Shown in pieces: positions 35,741 to 46,779 of a DNA stretch of 64,000 nt. The notes under the pieces are model-generated. The model was not told the DNA's origin. It ran no database searches and saw only the letters and a program-made list of their open reading frames with translations. A program made the position numbers and the translations under genes. Origin of the DNA: Aurelia coerulea (Eukaryota; Cnidaria; Scyphozoa; Semaeostomeae; Ulmaridae); the NCBI GenBank assembly GCA_039566865.1, contig CM076952.1, positions 17,628,501 to 17,692,500 of the forward strand, written 5' to 3'. Position 1 is the stretch's first letter. Every line of letters begins with the position of its first letter.

Positions 35741-36325
35741 CCGGATGTCTCAAAAAGGTATACAAATTTGGTTGACTCCGAATTTAGCTTTAACCAATAG
35801 CTAATCACTCTCAAAATGTTTCTCGATAGTTACATTTAAAATAGATACCTCGTTTGTTGGTATTGGTGCTTCTTGAAAGCTCAAATTTAGGTGCACTTGC
35901 AAACCAAAGCTTTGGCCTTTTGGCCTAAGCAAATTCCTCAAGCACATCGAAATTAAAAACTGAAATTAATGAAAAATTAAGAGACTTCCCAATGGGTGAC
36001 TGGGGGGGGGGGGGGTGACTTCTGGAAAACAGAATAACACAAGATCCAACATTGCTCAAATTTCATCAAGGCTATCGTTGATTTATACGCTGTGCCTTAA
36101 GAAATTGCCAAGGCCAAAAAGGCTAAAGCTCTGGTTTGGAGGAAGAGGCAAGTTTGAGCTTTCAAGATTAACTTGTCTGCTCTCAAAGCACCAATACCAA
36201 CAAACAAGGTATCTATATTCAAGTTAACTATCAAGAAATATTTTTAGAGTGATTATACATTGATTAAAGCGAAATTCACAGCGCTGGATTCAATCAAATC
36301 CGTATACATTTTTTAGGACACCCGG
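35741..36325. mobile_element. CCGGGTGTCCCAAAA element (mariner-like), copy 3
   Basis: Nested in the left composite copy. Left end CCGGATGTCTCAAAAAGGTA, right end inverted CCGGGTGTCC; TA flanks at 35739-35740 and 36326-36327. A run of 13 G at 36002-36014 replaces a shorter run in copy 2. Confidence 0.85.
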
Positions 36326-36741
36326 TACTTTGGGTTATCTTGGTATTGTTTAGAGAGCTTTTGAGCTTTTGGGGCTAATGCATCTTGTGAAAAACGGGAA
36401 GACCACTCTATCGATGAAGGCATCTTTCATCTGCTGAAACTAATAAGTTCCTTCATACAACTGTAAGAGAAGCTCAAGAGTAGTCAAGTTTTCGTGGGCA
36501 ACTATGTGGTCCACAAGGCACGATGTCTTCTCAGACTTATAGAATGACTGCCACTGTCACAAATTATAAAAGTTTCCTTATCGCTTATGGCAAGTATGAT
36601 ATTGGGAGATGCATTCTGAGCCAAAGTAAGGGGCTTGGTCCCAAAAATTTTCCTGTGGGCAAAACCTCATGTCAATACCCCTCACTTAATTTACCCTGGC
36701 CACGCCACTCCCTTGGAGGTCTGAAAGTAGATTGTTTGCAA

Positions 36742-37163
36742 CAGTGGCGTGGCTACGGGGGGGGTATGGGGGCAATTGCCCCCCCCACTTTTGTCAAAAG
36801 AAGGTCCTCGAGATTCCTCTAAAACCGAGGAGAAAATAGGTCGGTATAGGTTGGGTAAGAAATAAAAATTTTCCGAGAAAGTAAAATCTTCCATTTTAGC
36901 ACTGGCAAGCGTGATATTGGGAGATGCATTCTAAGCCAAAGTAAAAGATTCTTTTTTCGAAAATTTTCCTCGTGCTCTGATTCATAGGATAACTGTTCAC
37001 AAAACTATCAAAGTTTTCTTGTCACTAATGGCAAGCATGATATTGGGAGATGCATTCTAAGCCAAAGTAAAGGGCGTGGCCCCAAAAATTTTCCTGGGGG
37101 CTTTGCCCCCAGACCCCCTCGTTTCAATCCCTCCCCACTTAATTTACCCTGGCCATGCCACTG
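36742..37163. mobile_element. hAT-like element with CAGTGGCGTGGC ends
   Basis: Left end CAGTGGCGTGGCTACGGGG, right end CCCTGGCCATGCCACTG. Flanks GTTTGCAA (36734-36741) and GTTTGCGA (37164-37171) are an 8-bp target duplication with one mismatch. Inside are repeated blocks with CTAAGCCAAAGTAAAG. Non-coding. Confidence 0.85.
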
Positions 37164-37689
37164 GTTTGCGAATATAAATCTCCTTGCAACATTATCTGTT
37201 TGTCAATTTTCACTGCAAGTTCTAATCTTTTTACCACAGGGAAGAAATACGCTCTGGCACAATGAGCTACAAATATTGTTTAGAAAAAAGAATAAAATTC
37301 CTAGCGCATAAGGATTGAAATTCTAACTGAAAGATTTCCAATCATAAGTAAATGGCCAGATTTCCAGAAACAAGGTCTCGAAGAAACCTGAAAACTTCAA
37401 AAATTAATTTCAAAGTTGATGTTGATATCTACGAACAAGCTCAAATAATTTCACACTTATTCATATAGTTTTCGTAATTATATCTTGTCTGTTTTTTGCT
37501 TGGCCTTCACAAATAAAATTGTTTGAGATAAAGGGCTCCATATGGAGAAATCGATGGGCTCCAGTGCTCCACTATGGAAATCGTTTGGGCTCCGGGCTCC
37601 ATGCTGTCAAAATGATGGGCTCCAGTGCTCCAGGGACCCCCCCTTTGGGGGCCTCATTCCTACTGATATTCAACGGCCGTAGAAAGTAC

Positions 37690-37820
37690 TAACGACCAGC
37701 CCTCCTTTGTTTCAAGTGCACAGATTCACAAATACATCCCTTGTGTTGAGCACTGACTTTATTGCAGCCAATCAGATGTGTGACAGACTGCCTTTAATTG
37801 CAGCCCTATTTAATTGCAAT
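37690..37820 (-). repeat. Inverted single unit of the 135-bp array
   Basis: CAGATGTGTGACAGACTGCC and CAAGTGCACAGATTCACAAA are complements of blocks in the array at 34628-35312. It joins directly to the 5' break of the LINE that follows. Confidence 0.75.
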
Positions 37821-37825
37821 GGACA

Positions 37826-40003
37826 TCAATGTTTTCCCTTGTACTTGAGAAACATGCTCCCTTACGCAGTAGGCGAGTTTCAGAAAGATTCTGTTCATGA
37901 ATAACCAAAGAGTTCAAACTTTTATGTGCATCAAGGAACAAACTGAGAAAGCAAGCTATTAAATCTAAATCTGAAGTTTTATTTGATGCGTATAAACAAA
38001 TGAGAAATAAAGTAAATAAGGTCAATATTGATCTGAAGCGCGATTATTTCTCGAACAAAATTGCTTCTAACGAAGGTGACATTAAAAGTACGTGGAAAAC
38101 TATCAATTTGGTATTAAACAAAAAGTCAAAGACCACGCAGATTACAACTCTAGATGTTGATGGGGAAAAAATTGTCAATCATGAAGCTATCGCAGAACAT
38201 ATGAACATCTATTTTTGTAACGTCGGTGAAGACCTTAGTAAGAAAATTCCTGCCACACAAAACCCGCTTTTTGAGGTTAAATATTCCGTAAATCCAGAAG
38301 GAACACGGTTTCACTTTCAAGGCACTGACTGCATAGCAAATCATTTTTTGAAGATCGGTCTCCCAGTTATTTCAGACTCCCTCTGTGATATATTTAATCT
38401 GTCTATTATTGCCACAGGAGTTTTTCCAGATTCTTGGAAAATTGCTAGGGTTGCTCCTATTTTCAAAAGTGGTCAAACTGATGATCGTTCTAATTACAGA
38501 CCTATATCTGTTCTCCCGGGGGGGGGGGGGGGGGGGGGGGTACTTCATTGTCAACATGATTCGACCTGAATCTGGACTTTGAGAAAAGGACCCATTCGTA
38601 TGACAGAATATTCAAAAATTTCCAGCCCATTTGCATGAATATCAGGAAATTTTTGACCCATGTGTATGAATTTGTCGATTTGAAACAAAGGAAAATTTCA
38701 GTTTTTTTGCGTGGATTATCATTATGGGGCCGATTGATAAGAAAATTCTCAAAGAACTACCCATCTACCAGAATTGTGGTTAAAAACAGACCCATATGTA
38801 GAGAATTTCGGATGAAAAAACCCATCCATATGAGCGGCACGTCCAGTACAACTTAACAATGAAGTACCCCCCCCCCCCCCCGGGCTGTTCTCCCTGTTCT
38901 TTCGAGAATTTTTGAAAAAATGATCTTCAACCAACTCTATAAGTACTTGGATACAAACAAACACTTGTTTTCTAAACAATCCGGTTTTAGACGCCTGTAC
39001 TCTGTTGTAACAAGTCTCCTGTCCTGCATTAACGATTGGTATAAGAACATGGATACTGGGAAATACACTGCATTGGTGTTCATAGACCTAAAGAAAGCGT
39101 TTGATACTGTAGATCATGATATCCTGCTAAAAAAGATGCAGGAATATGGGATTTCTGGTATCGAGCATGCATGGTTTACATCATATCTCCAAGACAGACG
39201 GCAGTTATGCAAGGTCAATGGTGTTTCGTCACGAATAGAAGAAATACACTGTGGTGTTCCACAAGGATCTTGTCTTGGGCCTCTTCTTTTTATACTTTAT
39301 ATCAACGACCTTCCATTTTGTCTGGACAACTGCCAGGTGACTATGTATGCTGATGATACCAGTATCTCCTTTTCTGCAAGGAACGTCAGCGATCTGAACG
39401 TGACGCTTAACAAAGAACTTGATTCTTTAAGGGAACGGCTCCAAGGCAATAAGGCTCCAAGGCTCCAAGGCAGTTATCATTGAATGTCCTGAAGACACAG
39501 GCGATGGTCATTGGATCTCGGCCTAGGTTTCTCGTGCTATTGGATTTCTTAAATATGCCAAGAAGTTACTTCCAAAAGACACTCTCTCTAAAATGTATCG
39601 TGGTATCGTTGAACCGCATCTCCGCTACTGCTGTTCAGTCTGGGGGGCATGTGGGGGGACAGGGTTGCAGGTGCTGCAAAAACTTCAAAACCGCGCAGCT
39701 AGAATTGTGACCAACAGCAGTTATGATTCTTCTGCTAGTGCTTTGATTAAAAGTTTGAATTGGCCTACTGTAGCAGATATGATAAAAACCGAGACAGCTT
39801 GCATGGTTTACAAATCGATAAATGACCTTGCTCCTGATTACCTGTCAGAAATTTTCATTAGAAATTCGACATGCAGTAGGAAAAATTTGAGAAACACCGC
39901 AACTGATCTTAAAGTCCCACTAATGAGAACAAGTAATGGTCAGCGAGCTTTCTCATATCGCGGTGCTGGAGTTTGGAACCTCTTGGGTTGTGAAGTCAAG
40001 CAG
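37826..40003 (+). pseudogene. CR1/L2-like LINE ORF2, broken by insertion and deletion
   Basis: Starts in the linker before the reverse transcriptase, runs in frame from 38000 to SNYRPISVLP at 38516, is split by the element at 38515-38884, then resumes at SRIFEKMIF. The core has motif [27 protein letters not shown] and the catalytic YADD (39346-39357). After about 39440 a rearranged GGCTCCAAGGC stretch breaks the frame. The C-terminal part from 39593 has CCSVWG, RAARIVT and FSYRGAGVWNLL, then stops at the inverted composite element at 40004. The polymerase residues are intact but the gene is not. The endonuclease domain is absent (5' truncation). Confidence 0.85.
38515..38884. mobile_element. 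G-rich inverted-repeat element, copy 2, inside a LINE
   Basis: CCCGGG plus about 20 G then GTACTTCATTG at the left, CAATGAAGTAC plus a C run and CCCGGG at the right. CTGTTCT flanks it directly on both sides (38508-38514, 38885-38891; up to CTGTTCTCCC depending on where the end is placed). Removing it restores LINE frame continuity, so the LINE was the target. The inside shares GGCACGTCC with copy 1. Non-coding. Confidence 0.9.
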
Positions 40004-40495
40004 GAGGCCCCCAAAGGGGGGGTCCCTGGAGCACTGGAGCCCATCATTTTGACAGCATGGAGCCCGGAGCCCAAACGATTTCCATAGTGGAGCACTGGAG
40101 CCCATCGATTTCTCCATATGGAGCCCTTTATCTCAAACAATTTTATTTGTGAAGGCCAAGCAAAAAACAGACAAGATATAATTACGAAAACTATATGAAT
40201 AAGTGTGAAATTATTTGAGCTTGTTCGTAGATATCAACATCAACTTTGAAATTAATTTTTGAAGTTTTCAGGTTTCTTCGAGACCTTGTTTCTGGAAATC
40301 TGGCCATTTACTTATGATTGGAAATCTTTCAGTTAGAATTTCAATCCTTATGCGCTAGGAATTTTATTCTTTTTTCTAAACAATATTTGTAGCTCATTGT
40401 GCCAGAGCGTATTTCTTCCCTGTGGTAAAAAGATTAGAACTTGCAGTGAAAATTGACAAACAGATAATGTTGCAAGGAGATTTATATTCGCAAAC

Positions 40496-40921
40496 CAGTG
40501 GCATGGCCAGGGTAAATTAAGTGGGGAGGGATTGAAACGAGGGGGTCTGGGGGCAAAGCCCCCAGGAAAATTTTTGGGCCACGCCCTTTACTTTGGCTTA
40601 GAATGCATCTCCCAATATCATGCTTGCCATTAGTGACAAGAAAACTTTGATAGTTTTGTGAACAGTTATCCTATGAATCAGAGCACGAGGAAAATTTTCG
40701 AAAAAAGAATCTTTTACTTTGGCTTAGAATGCATCTCCCAATATCACGCTTGCCAGTGCTAAAATGGAAGATTTTACTTTCTCGGAAAATTTTTATTTCT
40801 TACCCAACCTATACCGAGCTATTTTCTCCTCGGTTTTAGAGGAATCTCGAGGACCTTCTTTTGACAAAAGTGGGGGGGGGGGCAATTGCCCCCATACCCC
40901 CCCCCCGTAGCCACGCCACTG
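40496..40921. mobile_element. hAT-like element in right composite copy
   Basis: Mirror of 36742-37163: CAGTGGCATGGCCAGGG at 40496 and CCCCGTAGCCACGCCACTG ending at 40921. Flanks TCGCAAAC and TTGCAAAC form the same imperfect 8-bp duplication, showing that the insertion predates the inverted duplication. Confidence 0.85.
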
Positions 40922-41460
40922 TTGCAAACATTCTACTTTCAGACCTCCAAGGGAGTGGCGTGGCCAGGGTAAATTAAGTGAGGGGCATTGACATGAGGTT
41001 TTGCCCACAGGAAAATTTTTGGGACCAAGCCCCTTACTTTGGCTCAGAATGCATCTCCCAATATCATACTTGCCATAAGCGATAAGGAAACTTTTATAAT
41101 TTGTGACAGTGGCAGTCATTCTATAAGTCAGAGCATGAGAACAATTTTTCAAAGAGATATCTTTTATTTTAGCATAGAAGGCATCCCCTGCCCTGATTCC
41201 ACAATAAACAGTGCTAAAATGGATGGTTTGATAGTCTTATAAATGAGCTAATTGAGAAGACATCGTGCCTTGTGGACCACATAGTTGCCCACGAAAACTT
41301 GACTACTCTTGAGCTTCTCTTACAGTTGTATGAAGGAACTTATTAGTTTCAGCAGATGAAAGATGCCTTCATCGATAGAGTGGTCTTCCCGTTTTTCACA
41401 AGATGCATTAGCCCCAAAAGCTCAAAAGCTCTCTAAACAATACCAAGATAACCCAAAGTA

Positions 41461-42041
41461 CCGGGTGTCCTAAAAAATGTATACGGATTTGATTGAATCC
41501 AGCGCTGTGAATTTCGCTTTAATCAATGTATAATCACTCTAAAAATGTTTCTTGATAGTTAACTTGAATATAGATACCTTGTTTGTTGGTATTGGTGCTT
41601 TGAGAGCAGACAAGTTAATCTTGAAAGCTCAAACTTGCCTCTTCCTCCAAACCAGAGCTTTAGCCTTTTTGGCCTTGGCAATTTCTTAAGGCACAGCGTA
41701 TAAATCAACGATAGCCTTGATGAAATTTGAGCAATGTTGGATCTTGTGTTATTCTGTTTTCCAGAAGTCACCCCCCCCCCAGTCACCCATTGGGAAGTCT
41801 CTTAATTTTTCATTAATTTCAGTTTTTAATTTCGATGTGCTTGAGGAATTTGCTTAGGCCAAAAGGCCAAAGCTTTGGTTTGCAAGTGCACCTAAATTTG
41901 AGCTTTCAAGAAGCACCAATACCAACAAACGAGGTATCTATTTTAAATGTAACTATCGAGAAACATTTTGAGAGTGATTAGCTATTGGTTAAAGCTAAAT
42001 TCGGAGTCAACCAAATTTGTATACCTTTTTGAGACATCCGG
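41461..42041. mobile_element. CCGGGTGTCCCAAAA element (mariner-like), copy 4
   Basis: Mirror of copy 3 inside the right composite copy. CCGGGTGTCCTAAAAAATGT at the left, inverted CCGGATGTCTC at the right, TA flanks (41459-41460, 42042-42043). The 13-G run of copy 3 is 10 C here. Confidence 0.85.
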
Positions 42042-42320
42042 TATTTTCTAGGGGACTCGTGCTTGTTATCAGCTTTAGTTGCGCATATCCAGTTTAAACC
42101 ACAAACTGCACTTTCTCAAGAAACAACGAGTGCAGTCTGGAACTACGCGGCTTGCTAAAACTGACAAAATCATTTTTTCACTAATTTTACGAAGTGGAGC
42201 CCTGGAGCCCTGAAAAGTATGCAATGGAGCCCTGGAGCACGGCAATTTTTCCTTTGGGAGCCCGGAGCCCATAGAAATATGCCCTGGAGACTCGGAGCCC
42301 GAGATCCCTTAGGGGGCCTC

Positions 42321-43885
42321 AGGAATAGCAGACATTCTCCTGTTCTTAGTATTGTCCTGATCACCAAATCAGATGCATGACAGACTGCCTTTGATGCAAT
42401 TGATCTGTTGCTTATATTTTTGAACAATCAGTAGACTAATGTGAAACAACTAGCGTCAGGATTTAATTAAATATACGAATATATCCGTGATCCTTAATTG
42501 ACATCTATCCAAGCTCGAGAAGCCAAATAGGCTTTTTACCAGATGGTCGTGTGATTCTATAGAAATGATGACCTAATCCATGCATTAGCTAAATAGGTAG
42601 AAAAGCTTCTTAATTTTCATTTGATAAAATGTGAAGGAAATAACTGCTTAAATCAGGAAGAGCCGGCGAGCTCAGTTCTTTGACGCACCTTTTAGCCATT
42701 CCACAAAAGAGCCTGGATCGAGCGATTTCTTTATGCTGCTCCATATACGAGGCTCGATCGAGTGGTGTCAGAGCTTCCATCACTATTGTGCACATTCCAA
42801 CATTTTTTAAATTGTCTAGAAATATCGTTACTTCAATTCAGATTCTTTTTCAGAATAGTTAAAAGTTTAATTAATGGCTTGCAAAGTTGATAGACCCATG
42901 AAGATGGTTAATAAGGAGCTGTTGATAGTAAAGTGATCCCGAAGACGATAATATAATGTAATGCAATCAATGCAAATTTTGCTTGATCCAGACTTTCTAC
43001 AGAATATAGTATAGTATTTGAGCAGTTGGAATGACGTCACAGCAGCATCAAAAACACGACTCCATCTTGTAACTATGCAGAAATTTGTGTAGGTTTATGT
43101 GGGAAATTTACAAAAAGTTGTTTTAAAATCGGCCTTACATTCTCCTTGGCGACAGTGAGAAGAGAAAATAAAATATATTAGCCCAACTCTGATTTTTGAC
43201 GGTGAATTGAGCGTAAAATCAGGTGAAATGTCATTTGAACGAATTTCAACGATGAAAAACACCATCCTGCATGTAATTGTTAATAGGCCACACACATGCA
43301 CATATACCAGGAACCAGTAAATATCTTTCAATTTAACCAGCAGCAGTCTTTCTGCTGGTTACAGTTGTTTTGAAAGGAATTGCTTACACTTTATTGAATA
43401 GTACCGGTAGTTTTCACTGAGCAGTGTGAATAGCTTTTAGTTCAGAGAATTTCTGGTGTATTTACGGATAAGCTAACTTAATATTCTTCTTTGAGATCGA
43501 AATTAATTATTAATACCAAATCTGTATCGAATCTATTAAAATATTTATATCCGAGTTTCGTGAATTGAAATTTGAAACTAGAAATAGCACGTTAGTTTTA
43601 TGCCTTTGATAAACGATAATAGTAAATGAGAAGGACTGCCTACTTCTATAATCAGGCGGATATTCAGCAGACTTAAGTGATGAGAAAACGAGAAATATAG
43701 ACAAGATCTTGATTGGTTGCAAAATCATACTCATCTCCACAAATTCAGCCAATCAGATTGCACAAAAACCACAACATACGAGAGTTTAGACCAATATTTT
43801 CCTCTTTTATCCCCGCTATGACATGCACATATGTTTTTTTTACAAAACCTTTCGTAAGAAATTTCAAATCTCAGATCAAAGACAA
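42321..43885. other. No gene recognised
   Basis: A 61-codon minus-strand frame at 42795-42610 has coding-like composition but no recognisable motif. ATACAGTATAGTATT-like AT-rich sequence follows. Nothing else was supported. Confidence 0.4.
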
Positions 43886-43892
43886 CTAAGAC

Positions 43893-44015
43893 CAGTAGCG
43901 TAGCCAGGGGGGGGCAAAGGGGGGCGGCCGCCCCCCCAATCATCGCCAAAGGTGGTTTTCGTGATTCGTCAAAATCCGTTGAGAAACTGAAGGGGGGGGG
44001 GTAAGTTGTATTTAC
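43893..44015. mobile_element. hAT-like end fragment
   Basis: CAGTAGCGTAGCCAGGGG followed by G and C runs resembles the CAGTGGCGTGGC end of the hAT-like family. The opposite end is missing. Confidence 0.5.
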
Positions 44016-44479
44016 CTCCAACATTTGTCGCAGTGCTGTTTGTGAATGTCAAAAGGGGGAAAGGAAGTCAATCTTTTAACTAATAAATGGCATCTTCGTA
44101 TCATTTAAGTCAACAAGGATAGCAAAAATTTTTGCTCGCTTCGCTCGCAATTTCAAACTTCCGTCATAGTATGTCTCGTATAACATCTTACTACCGCTTC
44201 ATTTGGCTTGTTATCAGTATCATGCATTGCAGCTTTATTAGAATCAATGAACCCGACTTAGGTGCCCCTTTAACTGTGTATGTGTATTGCATCTATTTGG
44301 GAAAGAATATAAATCAAATTAAGTGCTTCTCAGAAATTTCTGCCCGCTTCGCTCGCACTTCTACGTGTATTTACACTTTTCGTAGTTGGCAACATGCTGC
44401 CATTTGTGTACTTCGGGTCTACTTCATCGCGATTTCTACACTCCCAGATGCGTCTAGCATTTACTTATGCCTTCCTTAA

Positions 44480-44893
44480 TTTTTATCGACAGTGCCCCTC
44501 TTTTCAAAAATGCCATGAAAGTCAATGTGTGCTTCTCAAAAATTTCGTCTAAAACCGAAGAGAAAATAGCTGGGTATAACTTGGGAAAGAATTTTCCGAT
44601 AAATGTCAAATTTTGGCACTGGCAATATGATATTGGGAGACGCATTCTAAGCCAAAGTAAAGGCACAGTAAGGGATCTTTTTTCAAAAATTTTCCTCGTG
44701 CTCTGATTCGTACAATAACCGTACCAAAACGATCAAGGTCTCCTTGTCGCTAAAGGCAAGCATGAGCATGATATTGGGAGATGCATTCTAAGCCAAACTA
44801 AAGGGCGTGGCCCCAACAATTTTCCTGGGGACTTCACCCCCCGGCCCCCTCGTCGTAATGCCCCCACTTTATTTATCCCTGGCCACGCCGCTG
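44480..44893. mobile_element. hAT-like family fragment
   Basis: Carries GGGAGATGCATTCTAAGCC, GGGCGTGGCCCC and the terminal CCTGGCCACGCCGCTG (to 44893), as in the elements at 36742 and 40496. The left end is not clear. Confidence 0.6.
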
Positions 44894-46440
44894 CATTCTC
44901 TTTATGTTTCTTATGCTCACTAAACGTCACCATTCACTTGCACGAGCATTTGCTGTTTTTCTAGCGTTTTGATAAGAGTTTCAAGACGACAGACGAATAA
45001 AAATTGAAGTTGGCAAACGATGGTATGAAATCTTCTTCATGGGCCCAAACCCTTAGCATTCTTCGTGGGCCCTCGATGGGTCAATCAACCCTTCTGCTGA
45101 CAAGTGTTCCAATCAATCTGCCACGCATGACATGGGTATTCTGATGCTAGCAATAACATTAGAGTTTCTAAACTACATCATTTTGATTCGAATTCAAATA
45201 AGACTAAAAGAAGAAGGGAAGCTGACATTGATTGATTTTTAAAGTGGCATTGAAAGTTTTAATGAACCTATTTCATCTGCATGTTTTGTTCAGGCATACT
45301 CTTGTTTTTGTCCTGGGAGTAGGCAACTCCAAGTAGCTAAATTTTCATCTGCAACTGTAATGAGCTTGGCCCTTTTATTCTTCGATTCTGGGTGGCTTTG
45401 TCAAAAAGAGGGTGTTTCCGGCATTCTAAAGGGCGTGGCCCCCAAAAATTTTTCCGGGGGCAAGCCCCCGGACCCCCCTTTTTCCTCGCTCCGCTCACAT
45501 ATTGCCCCCCCCCAAAGTCAGGACCCTGGCTACGCCACTGACTAAGACACCTCAGCACTAGGACGAAGTCATTTAGGACGAGTCTTAGAGAAGGTTCCTT
45601 GAGATATAGTTGGATTTTCAAAGATTTCTAAGATTTTTGGAGATTTTGAATAATAAGGAAGATTTTTAGGATTTTCTGAGATGTTTTAGACTTTTGGAAT
45701 TTTTGAAGATTTCTTAGGATTTTTTTCGAAGGTGTACGAGATTTTTCGTGTCATTTCCCCGCTGACTTAAGAAAATTTTTCTTTTGAATTTTTTTATATT
45801 ACCACGGGCTGTAGGAAACTCTGAATTAACCCTTATTCTGGTTGAAGGGGGGCCCCCTTAGTAGATTTTTTGTTATAACTCTGCCAGGAGAACAATTATG
45901 GCCCGGAAACTTTCTGAGTTTTTCCTGCTACTTATTTTGCAACGACTCAAGAAGTTTCATAAAAATATTTTAAAAATGAGGGGGAGGGAGACAATTTTCT
46001 GGAACTGACTCTGTCAAAATCACCAATTCTCGAATATTAATTTTCGCGAAAAAAATAGCAAAATTGCAATATTTGGCAAAGATATTTTGTAGGGTAGTGC
46101 TATTTGACGTAATCTATCATACTATCCATGTTTGGATGGAAACTGTGCTTCGAATTAAATTTTATCGCATTTTCCTGATTTTGACCGATTTTGCCACTTT
46201 TCTTGACCACACAAAGAAAAATGCTGACGCAAGCAAGAATGACGGCTAATTTTAGGTTAATTTTCACATTCTCATAAAGTGCATGCCTGGGGCTATCAGT
46301 ACACCATATCTGGTTGCTCTATCTATTTCCAGTCAAGAGTTAGGTAGGGGGCGGGGTTTTGCCCCCCAACCAAAATAGGACGTGTCAGATAGCCCAACCA
46401 CTGTAGGGCTAAAAAAGTAAATTTACGTTTGATACATCAA
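44894..46440. other. Transposon scraps, no gene recognised
   Basis: At 45420-45541 GGGCGTGGCCCCCAAAAATT to GACCCTGGCTACGCCACTG is another hAT-like remnant. TTAACCCTTATTCTGGTTG near 45834 and CAACCAAAATAGG near 46367 are diverged inverted ends like those of the piggyBac-like element, but the TTAA on the right is absent. AGATTTTTNGAGATTTTTNAG words recur at 45615-45730. Confidence 0.45.
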
Positions 46441-46448
46441 GATTCAAG

Positions 46449-46680
46449 CATGGGTAGTTAGACACTGCTGGCGTGCTTCTATGGAGAAGAGCTGGATAAT
46501 ATGTATCTGCGGGAGAAATTTTTTATAGTACTGCGGGGGAAATTTTTATAGTACTGCGGAGGAGATATCGGAAGTTCTTTCGATATCTCCTCCGCAGTAC
46601 TGCAAAATAATTTCCCCCGCAGATACATAATATCCAGCGCTCCTCCATAGAAGCACACCAGCAGTGTCTAACTACCCATG
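46449..46680. mobile_element. Foldback element with 7-8 bp target duplication
   Basis: CATGGGTAGTTAGACACTGC at the left and its complement at the right; inner TCTGCGGG and GTACTGCGGAGGAGATATCG blocks are also inverted. ATTCAAG flanks both sides (46442-46448, 46681-46687). Same style as the element at 33984. Non-coding. Confidence 0.9.
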
Positions 46681-46779
46681 ATTCAAGTATGTCATTCAAG
46701 GGTGTCCGTTTGAGTGGGATAATTGCTCCAGGGCCCTCCATGTCACGTCAATCTACCACGTGCAGAATTAAAATGGCGC

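Larger units (their letters stand above)
35533..37655 (-). mobile_element. Composite inverted element, left copy (outer end truncated)
   Basis: Reverse-complement copy of 40004-42320. Inner end GGGGGCCTC (to 37655) equals the start of the right copy; the outer end stops about 70 bp short of the right copy's end. Both carry subterminal GGGCTCCAGGGCTCC words, the CCGGGTGTCC element and the hAT-like element at corresponding places. The left copy lacks about 120 bp present in the right one near 41100-41225. Peptides translated from corresponding frames are nearly identical, so the duplication is recent. Confidence 0.85.
40004..42320 (+). mobile_element. Composite inverted element, right copy
   Basis: Starts GAGGCCCCCAAAGGGGGGGT and ends in its diverged complement CCCTTAGGGGGCCTC, so the unit itself has terminal inverted repeats with GGAGCCC-type subterminal words. 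Holds a hAT-like element and a CCGGGTGTCC element, in the order inverse to the left copy at 35533-37655. Cuts the LINE at 40003. No transposase frame; open frames here (for example 41152-40793 minus) match the mirror frame in the left copy and have no known domain. Confidence 0.8.

Noticed and set aside
36523..36822. 99-codon frame conserved in the mirror arm (41152-40793)
   Set aside because: Conservation reflects the recent inverted duplication; the frame runs into the hAT-like element and G runs and has no domain.
45834..46380. Second piggyBac-like element
   Set aside because: Ends are only loosely similar to the one at 14546 and the right TTAA is missing; kept as a scrap only.
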